A stretch of 20,029 nt of DNA from Dehalococcoidales bacterium (GCA_016929875.1 JAFGHZ010000050.1:1-20029); one strand, 5' to 3'. Shown: positions 1 through 8,029, numbered from the stretch's first letter. Notes: a model not told the origin generated them from the sequence alone. Numbers and translations: made by a program.

Positions 1-556
1 CGACATCGGTGAGAAAAATCAATTTTTCCGCTCCCAGAGCGGCGGCGATTTCACCCGCCAGAGGGTCGCCGTTGATATTCAGCATCAAGGGTGCGTCCGC
101 GGGGCGGTCGACGGTGTAAGAAGTAACCGGGGAAACGACCGGGATAAAACCGTCTTTCAGCAACGCCTGTAATACGGTAGTATCCACCTTCACAACCGTG
201 CCGACATAGCCCAGTTCCGGATTGGCGAGGCGGCTTTGCACCATATTGCCGTCGACGCCGCTGATGCCGACGGCCTTGCCGCCGAGATTGTTGATGGTGG
301 CGACAATCTGCTTGTTCGCCAGACCGCCGAGCACGGCGGTAACTACTTCCATCGACGGCCCATCGGTCACGCGTTCGCCCTGCACGAAGCGGGTCTCGAT
401 ACCCTGCTTCTTGAGCCATCCGGTGACCATATTGCCGCCGCCGTGGATTACCACCAGCGACCTACCCTTTTTCTGAAGCGCGACGATATCTTCGAGAATC
501 GGGTCGTGATTCCCGAAGGTTGCCCCGCCTATTTTGATGACGATCGGTTTACTCAT
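1..556 (-). CDS. argB: Acetylglutamate kinase ArgB (3' end cut by window edge)
   Basis: Phosphorylates N-acetylglutamate with ATP, the second step of arginine synthesis in the cytoplasm. The ATG is at 556 and the reading frame runs open for 185 codons to base 2, so the C-terminal third is outside the window. The N-terminus reads MSKPIVIKIGGATFGN, the family's phosphate-binding KIGG strand. VVIHGGGNMVTGWL (about residues 36-49) is the second glycine-rich loop, and the visible part ends in FLTDV, the conserved strand before the nucleotide-binding region. It lies downstream of argJ on the same strand, 78 bases after the argJ stop, so the two are probably cotranscribed from the argJ promoter. argC is not between them. 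A palindromic repeat fills the gap. Identification is firm; whether the enzyme is arginine-feedback sensitive cannot be told from this part. Confidence 0.93.
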   Translation of the reverse strand, partial: MSKPIVIKIGGATFGNHDPILEDIVALQKKGRSLVVIHGGGNMVTGWLKKQGIETRFVQGERVTDGPSMEVVTAVLGGLANKQIVATINNLGGKAVGISGVDGNMVQSRLANPELGYVGTVVKVDTTVLQALLKDGFIPVVSPVTSYTVDRPADAPLMLNINGDPLAGEIAAALGAEKLIFLTDV

Positions 557-565
557 TTTCGTTCC

Positions 566-634
566 TGTCATTCCGTACTTGATACGGAATCCAGTATAAA
601 TCGTATGGATTCCCGCCTTCGCGGGAATAACATA
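566..634. repeat. Palindromic intergenic repeat in argJ-argB gap
   Basis: The gap is almost entirely inverted-repeat sequence: CCGTACTTGATACGG (572-586) is a near-perfect palindrome, and GATTCCCGCCTTCGCGGGAAT (609-629) forms a stem of ATTCCCGC/GCGGGAAT with a TTC loop. The same CCGTAC..GATAC..GG.ATCCAGT..A..T...TGGAT.CC layout recurs in diverged form near 1930-1980. This looks like a REP/MITE-type short mobile repeat that inserted inside the arg operon. Confidence 0.7.
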
Positions 635-1849
635 CTATGTAGTGTACTCCGCATTTATTTTAACGTATTGCTCCGTAAGGTCGCATCCCCAGGCGGTCGC
701 TTCCGCCTTCCCCAGATTCAAAACAACCGTAATCGGCACTTCTTTTTGCTTGAGGACCGCGACGGCCTTCGCTTTATCGAACTTTACGGGAGCGCCCTGT
801 TTGAGGACCGGAATTTTGCCCATATAGACATCCAGCTTCGATTCCTCGACGCGCGCACCGCTTCTGCCCAATGCCGCGGTAACACGCCCCCAGTTGGGGT
901 CGTTGCCGTACACGGCAGACTTCAACAGGTTGGAGCTGACGATGGTGCGTGCCGCTAAACGTGCTTCTTTTAAATTGGCGGCGCCTTTGACATTTACTTC
1001 AATCAGCTTGGTGGCGCCTTCGCCGTCGCGGGCGACGGCCTTCGCCAGATAAACGCAGACCTCATTCAAAGCCTGCTGGAAAACATCCGCAAGCGGGCTT
1101 TTCGCAGTGATGGGCTCGTTTTTTGCCAGTCCGTTGGCGAAGATAAGCATCGTGTCGCTGGGGCTGGTATCGCCGTCGATGGAAATCATATTAAAAGAAA
1201 TTGCCGCCGCTTCACGCAGGGCTTTCTTCAAAAACGCAGGCGTAGCGACTGCATCGGTCGTCAGAAAGACGAGCAGGGTCGCCATATTCGGGTGAATCAT
1301 CCCGGAGCCCTTGGCGACACCGCCGATAGTGAAGACGGTCCTGCCGCTCCTGACAGTCACGGCGACTTCCTTCGGCGTGGTGTCGGTGGTCATAATGGCG
1401 CGGGTGAAATCGTGCCCGCCCTGCGGGGTAACTTTAATCTGTTTGATACCCTTGCGAATCCTTGCCATCGGGAGCTTGATGCCGATGACGCCGGTATTGG
1501 CGATGAGAACTTCGTCGGGCTTAGCACCGACGGCTTTGGCGGCGAGGGCGGTCATCTCTGCGGCGTCGGCAAGTCCCTGCGCGCCGGTGCTGGCATTGGC
1601 ACAGCCGCTGTTCGCCACGACGGCTTTAGCCTTGCCCTTCGCTACCCGCTGCTGACAAAGAATAACGGACGGCGACTTGATTTTATTGGTCGTGAAAAGT
1701 CCGGCGACTGCGCAAGTCTCTTTCGAGCATAAGATAGCGAGGTCGAGGCGCTTTTTGCCGTTACCTTTTACATCGGCTGAGGCCGCACCGGCAGAGAAAC
1801 CCTGCGGCGACGTGACCGTGCCGTCAGGAACAAGTTCAATCTGTTTCAT
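635..1849 (-). CDS. argJ: Bifunctional ornithine acetyltransferase / N-acetylglutamate synthase ArgJ
   Basis: Transfers acetyl from N-acetylornithine to glutamate, recycling the acetyl group in cyclic arginine synthesis; many ArgJ enzymes also accept acetyl-CoA. Length 404 aa, normal for the family. The autocleavage site is plain: KGSGMIHPNMA/TLLVF, with Thr191 as the expected nucleophile and new N-terminus of the beta chain. Other conserved stretches are ANSGCANA (79-86), IANTGVIG (116-123), FNMISIDGDTSPSDT and NDPNWGRV. I use the ATG at 1849 (MKQIELVPDG). An in-frame ATG at 1927 would add 26 residues translated from repeat-like DNA and lies upstream of the predicted promoter. There is no Shine-Dalgarno sequence before 1849, and a good extended -10 box lies 8 bases upstream, so the mRNA may be leaderless. 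First gene of an argJ-argB unit. Confidence 0.95.
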   Translation of the reverse strand: MKQIELVPDGTVTSPQGFSAGAASADVKGNGKKRLDLAILCSKETCAVAGLFTTNKIKSPSVILCQQRVAKGKAKAVVANSGCANASTGAQGLADAAEMTALAAKAVGAKPDEVLIANTGVIGIKLPMARIRKGIKQIKVTPQGGHDFTRAIMTTDTTPKEVAVTVRSGRTVFTIGGVAKGSGMIHPNMATLLVFLTTDAVATPAFLKKALREAAAISFNMISIDGDTSPSDTMLIFANGLAKNEPITAKSPLADVFQQALNEVCVYLAKAVARDGEGATKLIEVNVKGAANLKEARLAARTIVSSNLLKSAVYGNDPNWGRVTAALGRSGARVEESKLDVYMGKIPVLKQGAPVKFDKAKAVAVLKQKEVPITVVLNLGKAEATAWGCDLTEQYVKINAEYTT

Positions 1850-1856
1850 AATAGTA

Positions 1857-1885
1857 AATATAACATAATGTATGTGCAGGGGCAA
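1857..1885 (-). promoter_or_regulatory. argJ promoter with extended -10, near-leaderless
   Basis: On the minus strand TTGCCC (1885-1880), a 17-base spacer, then TGT-TATATT (-10 at 1862-1857). The -10 ends 8 bases before the argJ ATG, so the predicted start of transcription falls at or within 1-2 bases of the start codon. Confidence 0.6.
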
Positions 1886-1924
1886 AAAGCTAAGATTAAG
1901 ATGTTTCCCACATACCGGTGAAAG

Positions 1925-2110
1925 CATGTACCGTACTCCGATACAGTATCGGTATCCAGTAAATTAATCACTGGATGCCGTGTCGTAGTCTTGTCCTGAG
2001 TGCTTGCACCGAGCTTGTCGAGGTGTATCGAAGGAACGGAATGGAGATATGTTAGGGATTCTTCGCGGAGTTTACCCTGAGTGCAACGTGAGGGCAGGAA
2101 TGACAAGGTG
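1925..2110. repeat. Composite of diverged intergenic repeats
   Basis: Contains CCGATACAGTATCGG (1938-1952), a 15-base palindrome, then ATCCAGT...ACTGGAT (1954-1976). This is a diverged form of the repeat at 566-634. Next come CTTGTCCTGAGTGCTTGCACC and GAGCTTGTCGAGGTGTATCGAAGG (1990-2034), resembling the widespread bacterial 'cctgagcttgtcgaagg' repeat type, and a tail GGCAGGAATGACA (2093-2105). No gene is supported here; an open frame over 1846-2106 on the minus strand is only repeat. The stretch 2111-2268 that follows is AT-rich and shows nothing I can name. Confidence 0.55.
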
Positions 2111-2268
2111 TAGGTGGCACAAATGGAGCAAAACCCCTTTTAGTAAATAATATGAGGCATTCTATGAAATATACCGCTACTAGTTGGCTTAGTCTCCCGC
2201 TTATCTGGCAATGTGTTTGACTTCAGGGATATTACTGTGCAAATTGTCTACAAAAAGCTAAAGCATTG

Positions 2269-2277
2269 TGTTATACT
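2269..2277 (+). promoter_or_regulatory. Extended -10 promoter of the AT-rich two-gene unit
   Basis: TGT-TATACT is an extended -10 element ending 8 bases before the ATG at 2286. No convincing -35 lies 15-19 bases upstream. No ribosome-binding site can fit between the expected start of transcription and the ATG, so a leaderless mRNA is implied. Confidence 0.5.
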
Positions 2278-2285
2278 ACTAGACT

Positions 2286-2582
2286 ATGAATTTGTGGGTT
2301 TTATTTTTATCGGCTCTTTTCTCATTCATTGTGACCAAAACTAATAAACATTGGGCTGCTTATCTCACTCTGTGCGGCTTGGCTCCAATGATAATAATGA
2401 TGTTGTTCTACGGAATTCAGATTTCAACAGCTGACCCAGCTACAGCCCAAGCTATTGCGAATAAATCTATAGAAAGTTTTACCAATTATTTTGGTAACAA
2501 TATTGGTAATTGGATCGTTGAAGAGATTTTTGGAGCGATAATCGGAGCAGTATTTAGTGGAATTACTGGTCTTTTCAAATAG
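2286..2582 (+). CDS. Hypothetical small membrane protein (98 aa)
   Basis: I do not recognise the family. Hydrophobic segments lie at about residues 3-16, 24-45 (rich in Met, Ile and Leu) and 75-97 (IFGAIIGAVFSGITGLF), so two or three membrane passes are likely; the middle part, about 47-73, is polar with many Asn, Ser and Thr. Base composition is clearly more AT-rich than in the arg and mutS genes on either side. It is followed after 20 bases by the next gene on the same strand, suggesting a two-gene unit. The start has no Shine-Dalgarno sequence. It could be a small partner of the membrane-anchored protein downstream, but nothing in the sequence proves this. Confidence 0.6.
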   Translation: MNLWVLFLSALFSFIVTKTNKHWAAYLTLCGLAPMIIMMLFYGIQISTADPATAQAIANKSIESFTNYFGNNIGNWIVEEIFGAIIGAVFSGITGLFK

Positions 2583-2602
2583 ATTGGCTAAAGGTAAAGA
2601 CT

Positions 2603-3226
2603 GTGAGAAAATTCATTAAGTCAATATGTGCTTGGTTAAAAAATGAACAACGTCTTTGGTCTCCAGAAGGACGTAATCTCGAAATCCGCAATCCAACACA
2701 GAATAAAGCAAAGAATAAGCAAATAGTTGTTTTTGTTTTAATTTTGGTATTAGTGTTTATAGGTTTATGGTTCTATTCTAGTTATAACTCTACTGGGTTA
2801 TTTCCAGTATCATGGTTAAATGCTCAGGTAACTGTTTTACCACCTAAAGATAACCCTCAAAATCAGACTTATGAGCAAGTAATTAATTTCATTAGATCTG
2901 ATAATACAGATCATATTCCGTATGGAGTTGGTTTCAATTGTGTTGATGCTTCGTTGAAACTCTGGAGGAATGCCGAATGGAAAGGCATTAGAGCTTATCC
3001 AATAATAATTCAATTTGTTGACCAGATAACAGGTCATGTAGTTGTTGGATTCCCAACGAAAGACCGAGGTGACGTTTTTATTGAACCTCAGAATGACCAA
3101 CAAATAAGGTTGAGAGCGGGATTTAGTTATAATGGTAAAATAGTGCGGGGTTTTTATCTTTGGGATATCAATCCTATACCCATTGGTGATTCGCCAGAAT
3201 ATGATTCCACTATCATACCTAAATAA
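2603..3226 (+). CDS. Membrane-anchored protein with transglutaminase/papain-like Cys-His domain (tentative)
   Basis: 207 aa, GTG start at 2603 preceded by AAAGG (2591-2595) at a suitable distance. The N-terminal 38 residues are basic and cytoplasmic in character. One membrane helix (about 40-58, IVVFVLILVLVFIGLWF) follows, then an external domain. The domain has Cys113 in GVGFNCVDASLKLW, then NAEWKGIRA, His145 in TGHVVVGF, and TKDRGDVFIEPQND with Glu161. Spacing and flanking residues recall bacterial transglutaminase-like proteins of the form C-x-D-x-A ... NAE..GIR ... H ... T.DRG..FI. The Cys-His-acid triad is therefore a reasonable guess, but I cannot confirm the family. Composition is AT-rich like its upstream neighbour, unlike mutS which follows. 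It may be an acquired cell-surface protease or crosslinking enzyme. Confidence 0.6.
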   Translation: MRKFIKSICAWLKNEQRLWSPEGRNLEIRNPTQNKAKNKQIVVFVLILVLVFIGLWFYSSYNSTGLFPVSWLNAQVTVLPPKDNPQNQTYEQVINFIRSDNTDHIPYGVGFNCVDASLKLWRNAEWKGIRAYPIIIQFVDQITGHVVVGFPTKDRGDVFIEPQNDQQIRLRAGFSYNGKIVRGFYLWDINPIPIGDSPEYDSTIIPK

Positions 3227-3375
3227 GAGGGCCTTATTTTGGTGTACAATCTTTTTAGCTACTTCATAATTTAGGGGATTATCCTGAATCACAAACTATA
3301 ATCTTTCCTTGCTTCCCCTTCTGAAAAAAGGAGATTTTTTGTTTCTCCCCTCTTCTTTTTTCTTTGTGATTCTAG

Positions 3376-3381
3376 TACAAT
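3376..3381 (+). promoter_or_regulatory. mutS -10 box, near-leaderless
   Basis: TACAAT ends 9 bases before the mutS ATG at 3391, and no Shine-Dalgarno sequence lies in between. The -35 region (3353-3358) is T-rich and poor. The rest of 3227-3390 is T/C-rich; GGAGA (3331-3335) can pair with TCTCC (3345-3349) and is followed by runs of T, a weak terminator candidate for the upstream unit. Confidence 0.4.
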
Positions 3382-3390
3382 AACGGTATT

Positions 3391-5949
3391 ATGCGAGAGA
3401 GCATTACGCCCATCAGGCAACAATACCTCAGAATTAAGAAAAAATACCCTCAGACCATCGTGCTTTTCAGGCTGGGGGATTTCTACGAGACCTTCGACGA
3501 GGACGCGAAAATCACGTCGAAGGAACTGGAGATTGTGCTCACGTCGCGGGAGATGGGAAAGGGCAACAAAGTGCCGATGGCGGGCATCCCTTACCATGCC
3601 GTCGATAACTACCTGGCGAAGCTAATCAATCGAGGCTACAAGGTCGCCATCTGCGAGCAGTTGACCAAGCCGGGCGAGGTCAAGGGTATCGTCCAGCGCG
3701 ACGTTATCCGCGTGGTCACGCCGGGCACGGTGGTCGAGCCTACCTTACTAGACAGCAAAGCGAACAATTACCTGACGGCGCTGGTCGTTAAAGAAGATAC
3801 GGCGGGCATCGCTTATGTGGATATCACCACGAGCGAGTTTGCCACTACACAGTTGCCTTTAGAGCGGGTGCGCAACGAACTGGAGAGGCTCAAGCCGTCG
3901 GAAATCATCGTCGCGCAGGACGCCGACGTAAACGGTCTGCAGACGGACATGCATTTGACACGACTGGATAACTACTGGTTCGAGACGGAAGTGGCGCGGC
4001 AGACCCTGCTGGAGCATTTCAGCACAGCGACGCTGGACGGCTTCGGGTGCAGCGGACTGCCGTTAGCAGTCAGCGCGGCGGGTGCCGTTATCCATTATAT
4101 ACAGGAAACGCAGAAGGGGATGCTGGGGCAGTTGAACCGGCTATCCACCTATGCCACCGATAATTTTATGGCGCTGGACATGCAGACGCAGAACAACCTG
4201 GAGCTTTTCAGGAGCAGTACGGGAGCGGTCAGAGGCTCACTGTTGTCGATAATCGACCTGACGAAAACGGCGATGGGGAGCAGGTTGCTGAGGCGGTGGC
4301 TGAACCAGCCGTTACTTGACATAAAAGAGTTGAGCAAAAGGCAGGATGCCGTCGAGTGGTTCGTGAACAACTCACTGGCGCGCGCCCGGACAATCGCTTC
4401 CCTCAACAACCTGGCGGACATCGAAAGGATTATCAATAGAATCGCCAGCGGGATTGCCAATCCGAACGAACTGATTGCCTTGCAAAAGGCATTGGAAACC
4501 GTCCCCGAACTCAAGGAAACACTGGCAAACAGCGCTATCGAACTGGAATTGAAACCACAGCCGGAGGTAATCGACCTGATAGGACAGGCGATTGTCGCCG
4601 AGCCGTCGACCGGCGTGGGGGAGGGCGGCGTCATTAAGGCGGGATTCTCGGGGGAACTGGACAATCTGCGGTCGGTATCCAAAAACGCCCGGCAATATCT
4701 CGCTAATCTGGAGCGTGCCGAGCAGGAGAAGACCGGCATCAAAACACTGAAAATCGGCTACAACCGTGTTTTCGGCTATTACATCGAGGTCTCGAAATCG
4801 TACATTTCACAGGTGCCGGAAAGCTACATCAGGAAGCAGACGCTCTCCAACGGCGAGCGATATTTCACCCCCGAATTGAAAGACTACGAATCGACCATCC
4901 TGAATGCCAGAGAGCGTATCGAAGAACTGGAAGTAGAGCTGTTCCAGCGCCTCTGCAGGCAAATCAGCGATAACCGGAAGCCGATACTGGCGCTTGCTGA
5001 AAATCTCGCATATCTCGACGTGTTTTCCAGCCTGGGAGAGGTCGCCGTCCGCTACAATTACAAACGACCGAAGCTGACCGACGGCGACGAAATTATTATC
5101 AAGAACGGACGCCATCCGGTCGTGGAGCGGTCGTTGACAGAGACCAGCTTTATCCCCAATGATACAAATTTGTCCAACAAGGACAATCAGTTGATTATCC
5201 TCACCGGTCCCAATATGGCGGGCAAATCGACTTATCTGAAACAGGTGGCGATTATCGTTCTGATGGCGCAAACCGGCAGTTTCGTACCGGCGGACGAGGC
5301 GACCATCGGGCTGGTGGACCGTGTTTTTACGCGCATCGGGGCAAGGGAAGACCTGGTGGGCGGACAGTCCACTTTTATGATCGAGATGGTGGAGACGGCG
5401 GGCATTTTGAACAATGCCACACCGCGCTCTTTACTGATTCTGGACGAAATCGGGCGGGGCACCAGTACCTACGACGGACTGTCCATTGCCCGCGCCGTGG
5501 CGGAGTACATCCATAATCACCCGCATCTGGGCGCCAAGACGTTGTTCGCGACGCATTACCACGAGATGGTGGAACTCGCCGACTATCTGCCGCGTGTCAA
5601 GAATTACAACGTCGCGGTGAAAGAAGAAAGAGGCGAAGTCATTTTCCTGCGGAAGATTATACCCGGCGGAGTCGATAAAAGCTACGGTATCCACGTCGGT
5701 AAGCTGGCGGGACTGCCGAAATCGGTGGTGCACCGCGCGCAGGAAATCCTGGACGAACTGGAAGGCGACGGCAAGACGATTAGACCGGTGAAGAAACCGC
5801 GACAAACAGAAGCCGTACAGCAGATCTCGCTTTTTACCGGGAAATCGCCTCTGCTGGAAGAGTTGTCGAAGCTGGAAGTAGATTCTTTGACTCCGCTGGA
5901 GGCATTGACGAAGCTGTACGAATTGCAGAAAAAGGCAAAAGCGGGGTAA
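3391..5949 (+). CDS. mutS: DNA mismatch repair protein MutS
   Basis: Mismatch-recognition ATPase of methyl-independent or MutL-dependent mismatch repair, acting on newly replicated DNA. 852 aa, the normal length for MutS1. Domain I carries the mismatch-contacting F-x-E motif in LGDFYETF (Phe31, Glu33). The connector, lever and clamp domains follow. The ATPase domain has Walker A GPNMAGKST (606-614), the QSTFMIEM signature, Walker B LLILDEIGRGTST (Asp685, Glu686) and FATHYHEM. The C-terminus ends in a short helical segment (ALTKLYELQKKAKAG). The ATG at 3391 adds a few residues before the usual TPIRQQY start. mutL is not adjacent; a membrane glycosyltransferase follows after 9 bases and may be cotranscribed. 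Codon composition is GC-richer than the two genes upstream. Confidence 0.97.
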   Translation: MRESITPIRQQYLRIKKKYPQTIVLFRLGDFYETFDEDAKITSKELEIVLTSREMGKGNKVPMAGIPYHAVDNYLAKLINRGYKVAICEQLTKPGEVKGIVQRDVIRVVTPGTVVEPTLLDSKANNYLTALVVKEDTAGIAYVDITTSEFATTQLPLERVRNELERLKPSEIIVAQDADVNGLQTDMHLTRLDNYWFETEVARQTLLEHFSTATLDGFGCSGLPLAVSAAGAVIHYIQETQKGMLGQLNRLSTYATDNFMALDMQTQNNLELFRSSTGAVRGSLLSIIDLTKTAMGSRLLRRWLNQPLLDIKELSKRQDAVEWFVNNSLARARTIASLNNLADIERIINRIASGIANPNELIALQKALETVPELKETLANSAIELELKPQPEVIDLIGQAIVAEPSTGVGEGGVIKAGFSGELDNLRSVSKNARQYLANLERAEQEKTGIKTLKIGYNRVFGYYIEVSKSYISQVPESYIRKQTLSNGERYFTPELKDYESTILNARERIEELEVELFQRLCRQISDNRKPILALAENLAYLDVFSSLGEVAVRYNYKRPKLTDGDEIIIKNGRHPVVERSLTETSFIPNDTNLSNKDNQLIILTGPNMAGKSTYLKQVAIIVLMAQTGSFVPADEATIGLVDRVFTRIGAREDLVGGQSTFMIEMVETAGILNNATPRSLLILDEIGRGTSTYDGLSIARAVAEYIHNHPHLGAKTLFATHYHEMVELADYLPRVKNYNVAVKEERGEVIFLRKIIPGGVDKSYGIHVGKLAGLPKSVVHRAQEILDELEGDGKTIRPVKKPRQTEAVQQISLFTGKSPLLEELSKLEVDSLTPLEALTKLYELQKKAKAG

Positions 5950-5958
5950 AAGGACTTG

Positions 5959-7320
5959 ATGAAGGGTCTGTCATCGATATTTTCCAGGTGCGCTAGTTTA
6001 AAGCCCTGTATCGCGTGGACGAAGCACCATGGCGATACCATCGTTTTTGTGATTTTAATCGGCGCGGCGGCTTTTATCAGGTTCTGGGCGGCGCCTCTTT
6101 CGTCGGGACCGGATGTAGAGCAGTTCTGGGCATTTGCCAGGATATTTAAAGCACACGGACTGGATTTTTACCGATATGCCGATGCCAGCAGTGGACTGGT
6201 ACCTTTCGAAGGATGGGGATTCGTTTATCCGCCGGTATGGCTCTTATTTCTGGGGCTGTCGGCACTTTTTGTTCCCTCGGGCATTACTACCAGCCCTATT
6301 ATGGACGCCGGCTGGCGGCTGGTAATGAAAACCCCTGTCATATTTGCCGACCTTGTTATCGGCATGCTGATATACTGGGCAGTGCCGGGTTCGAAAGTAC
6401 GCAAGATGATTTTTGCCGGTCTGTGGCTCTTACATCCTACCTCCTGGTTCGAATCGGGGGTTTTCGGACAGTTCGATGCCATTGCGGCTTTGTTTCTGCT
6501 GGCATTCGTAATCCTGCTTATCAAAGGGAAAGACAGGCTCGCATTTCTATTTGCCGGGCTGGCTTTAATGACGAAACAGCATACCTTCATACCGATAGCT
6601 ATGGTTCTGGTCGTCAGTATCAGGAATATGCCCCGACGCCGGTTTTTCACCAATTGCGCAATTACCGGTGGTGTTGTCGCCCTGCTGTCCCTGCCGTTTT
6701 TGGTGACGGGCAATTTTATTCCTTACGCACGCTCGCTGTTTCTTCCGGGTTCGCCGCCGGGCTATCAAGACCCGCTGGTCCTTTCTTTCAGCGGGAGCGG
6801 CTCGTTGCTGACTTATTTTCATAATGTCTTCGGATGGGAGACTGTCGGCGTGATGTCGGCACTGATACCTGTGCTGGCCGTCGTGCTGATTGTAATTGCC
6901 GTTCTGAGTTTCTGGAGAAAAATAACACCTTTGCAGGCGGCACTGGCGGGCTTTCTTCTTTTTATCAGCCTGTTTTACAGGACCAATTACCAGTATCTGG
7001 TGATTTATATACCGCTGGCGCTTCTGCTGGCAGCACGTACGCAATATAAATTGGAGAGGGTTTTTGCTCTCGTCCTGGCGATGCTTCCGGGTCTCTGGGT
7101 ATGGCTTGCCAATATGCCATGGTGGTTCCAGAATTCAAATGAGGTCCATGCACAGGTCGTTTCCATATTGTCCCGCATCGGCCTGTTCGAACGGTATCTG
7201 CCGGATTATGTGTATGTCGCTCTCGCCGTTTTGATAGCGTGTGTTTCGCTTTCCTATATAGTGCTGGTTTTTGTAAAATGGCGGACTCCTTCACATTTGC
7301 CCGATAGCCTGTTGGAATAA
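5959..7320 (+). CDS. Multi-pass membrane glycosyltransferase, GT-C type
   Basis: 453 aa with about ten or more hydrophobic helices, consistent with a polyprenyl-phosphate-sugar dependent GT-C enzyme in the cytoplasmic membrane. The first external loop has acidic residues near the end of helix 1 (SSGPDVEQFW; Asp52, Glu54), typical for catalytic loops of GT-C enzymes. FVYPPVWLL (88-96), LHPTSWFESGVFGQFDAI (158-175) and LALMTKQHTFIP (201-212) match the style of mannosyltransferase/DUF2029-like proteins (HP...E...GQFD, then TKQH). I chose ATG at 5959 over TTG at 5956 because AGGA at 5951-5954 leaves 4 bases to the ATG and only one to the TTG. It begins 9 bases after the mutS stop and ends 46 bases before a hairpin terminator. 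Acceptor and sugar are unknown. Confidence 0.8.
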   Translation: MKGLSSIFSRCASLKPCIAWTKHHGDTIVFVILIGAAAFIRFWAAPLSSGPDVEQFWAFARIFKAHGLDFYRYADASSGLVPFEGWGFVYPPVWLLFLGLSALFVPSGITTSPIMDAGWRLVMKTPVIFADLVIGMLIYWAVPGSKVRKMIFAGLWLLHPTSWFESGVFGQFDAIAALFLLAFVILLIKGKDRLAFLFAGLALMTKQHTFIPIAMVLVVSIRNMPRRRFFTNCAITGGVVALLSLPFLVTGNFIPYARSLFLPGSPPGYQDPLVLSFSGSGSLLTYFHNVFGWETVGVMSALIPVLAVVLIVIAVLSFWRKITPLQAALAGFLLFISLFYRTNYQYLVIYIPLALLLAARTQYKLERVFALVLAMLPGLWVWLANMPWWFQNSNEVHAQVVSILSRIGLFERYLPDYVYVALAVLIACVSLSYIVLVFVKWRTPSHLPDSLLE

Positions 7321-7366
7321 ATTTTTGTGTCCCGACGTAGTTAATACCCTGAGCCCTATCCCCTGA

Positions 7367-7402
7367 CCCCTTTCCCAGCGGGAAAGGGGAGTAATTTTTT
7401 TT
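7367..7402 (+). terminator. Rho-independent terminator after the glycosyltransferase gene
   Basis: A perfect 10-bp stem CCCCTTTCCC / GGGAAAGGGG (7367-7376 with 7380-7389) with an AGC loop, then AGTAA and a run of eight T (7395-7402). It probably ends the mutS-glycosyltransferase transcript. The preceding CCCTGAGCCCTATCCCCTGA is in the style of dispersed repeats. Confidence 0.7.
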
Positions 7403-7408
7403 GGCGGC

Positions 7409-7524
7409 GCGAGGGCAAAAGCCCTCGCTTGCCTTGCTTACCCCCATTTACCTCCCCCCATATTGTTTCTGAGTTCGCCAAGACTTTATTAGAATGACAA
7501 AAAGAACAGGCGGAGACGCCTGTT
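7409..7524. repeat. Two small hairpins in the gap after the glycosyltransferase
   Basis: GCGAGGGC-AAAA-GCCCTCGC (7409-7428) and AACAGGCG-GAGA-CGCCTGTT (7505-7524) are perfect 8-bp stems. The first shares the GAGGGC....GCCCTC core with the second hairpin of the double-hairpin repeats at 17291 and 19034. No gene is supported between 7321 and 7624. Confidence 0.5.
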
Positions 7525-7569
7525 TTACCGAATAGCACTGCGGGGTCAGAGCGATAAAATAATGGTGCA

Positions 7570-7598
7570 TTGACATGCTCTTATCGGGAGACTACAAT
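7570..7598 (+). promoter_or_regulatory. Consensus-like sigma70 promoter
   Basis: TTGACA (7570-7575), spacer of exactly 17, TACAAT (7593-7598). Predicted transcription start about 7605, giving a 20-base leader with AGGAG at 7614-7618 before the ATG at 7625. One of the strongest promoter matches in the window. Confidence 0.75.
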
Positions 7599-7624
7599 AA
7601 TTCCATTAAATACAGGAGATTAAG

Positions 7625-8029
7625 ATGAAAAAACCCGAGTTGCTGGTGCTCGTAGCTATCTGGGAGTTTGTCACTGCCTTTTTCGCGTTTATCGGTATTG
7701 CGTCTATTGCGGTTTTTGCTATTCCTGTAGTTCTGGGAGTGTGGGGCACCTGGGAATATTACACTTACGGGATGGGTTATCATATGGGGCCTGTCGGTGC
7801 CATCTTCGGTTTGAGTATCGGAATACTGGTTCTGCTTTGCTACCTGGCACTGTCGATTTTCGGGGGTATCGGACTGCTGAAAGGTAAAGAGTGGGGCAGA
7901 ATTGCCAGCATCGTGCACAGCGCGCTGAGTTTCTTCTGGATTCCTATTGGCACAGTGCTTGGTGTGCTAGCGATTATCTACCTTACTAAAACCGACGTAA
8001 AAGAGTATTTTATTCCGCCTAAGGCTTAA
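7625..8029 (+). CDS. Small four-helix membrane protein (134 aa), function unknown
   Basis: Hydrophobic helices at about residues 8-38 (long, possibly one helix plus a re-entrant part), 58-82, 92-105 and 106-121. The loop at 40-56 is aromatic and glycine-rich (VWGTWEYYTYGMGYHMG). The stretch GGIGLLKGKEWGR (80-92) followed by a helix and PIGTVLGVLAIIYL is a pattern common in small bacterial membrane proteins of unknown role; I do not assign a named family. It has a clear Shine-Dalgarno sequence and its own strong promoter. Its last 11 bases overlap the 3' end of the convergent fumarylacetoacetate hydrolase family gene. Confidence 0.8.
   Translation: MKKPELLVLVAIWEFVTAFFAFIGIASIAVFAIPVVLGVWGTWEYYTYGMGYHMGPVGAIFGLSIGILVLLCYLALSIFGGIGLLKGKEWGRIASIVHSALSFFWIPIGTVLGVLAIIYLTKTDVKEYFIPPKA

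Noticed and set aside
1850..1927. Earlier ATG for ArgJ adding 26 residues
   Set aside because: The predicted promoter lies inside this stretch and ArgJ proteins do not have such an extension; the residues look hydrophobic and repeat-derived.
1846..2106. 86-aa open frame on the minus strand upstream of argJ
   Set aside because: Made of dispersed repeat sequence; no motif, ribosome-binding site or natural composition.
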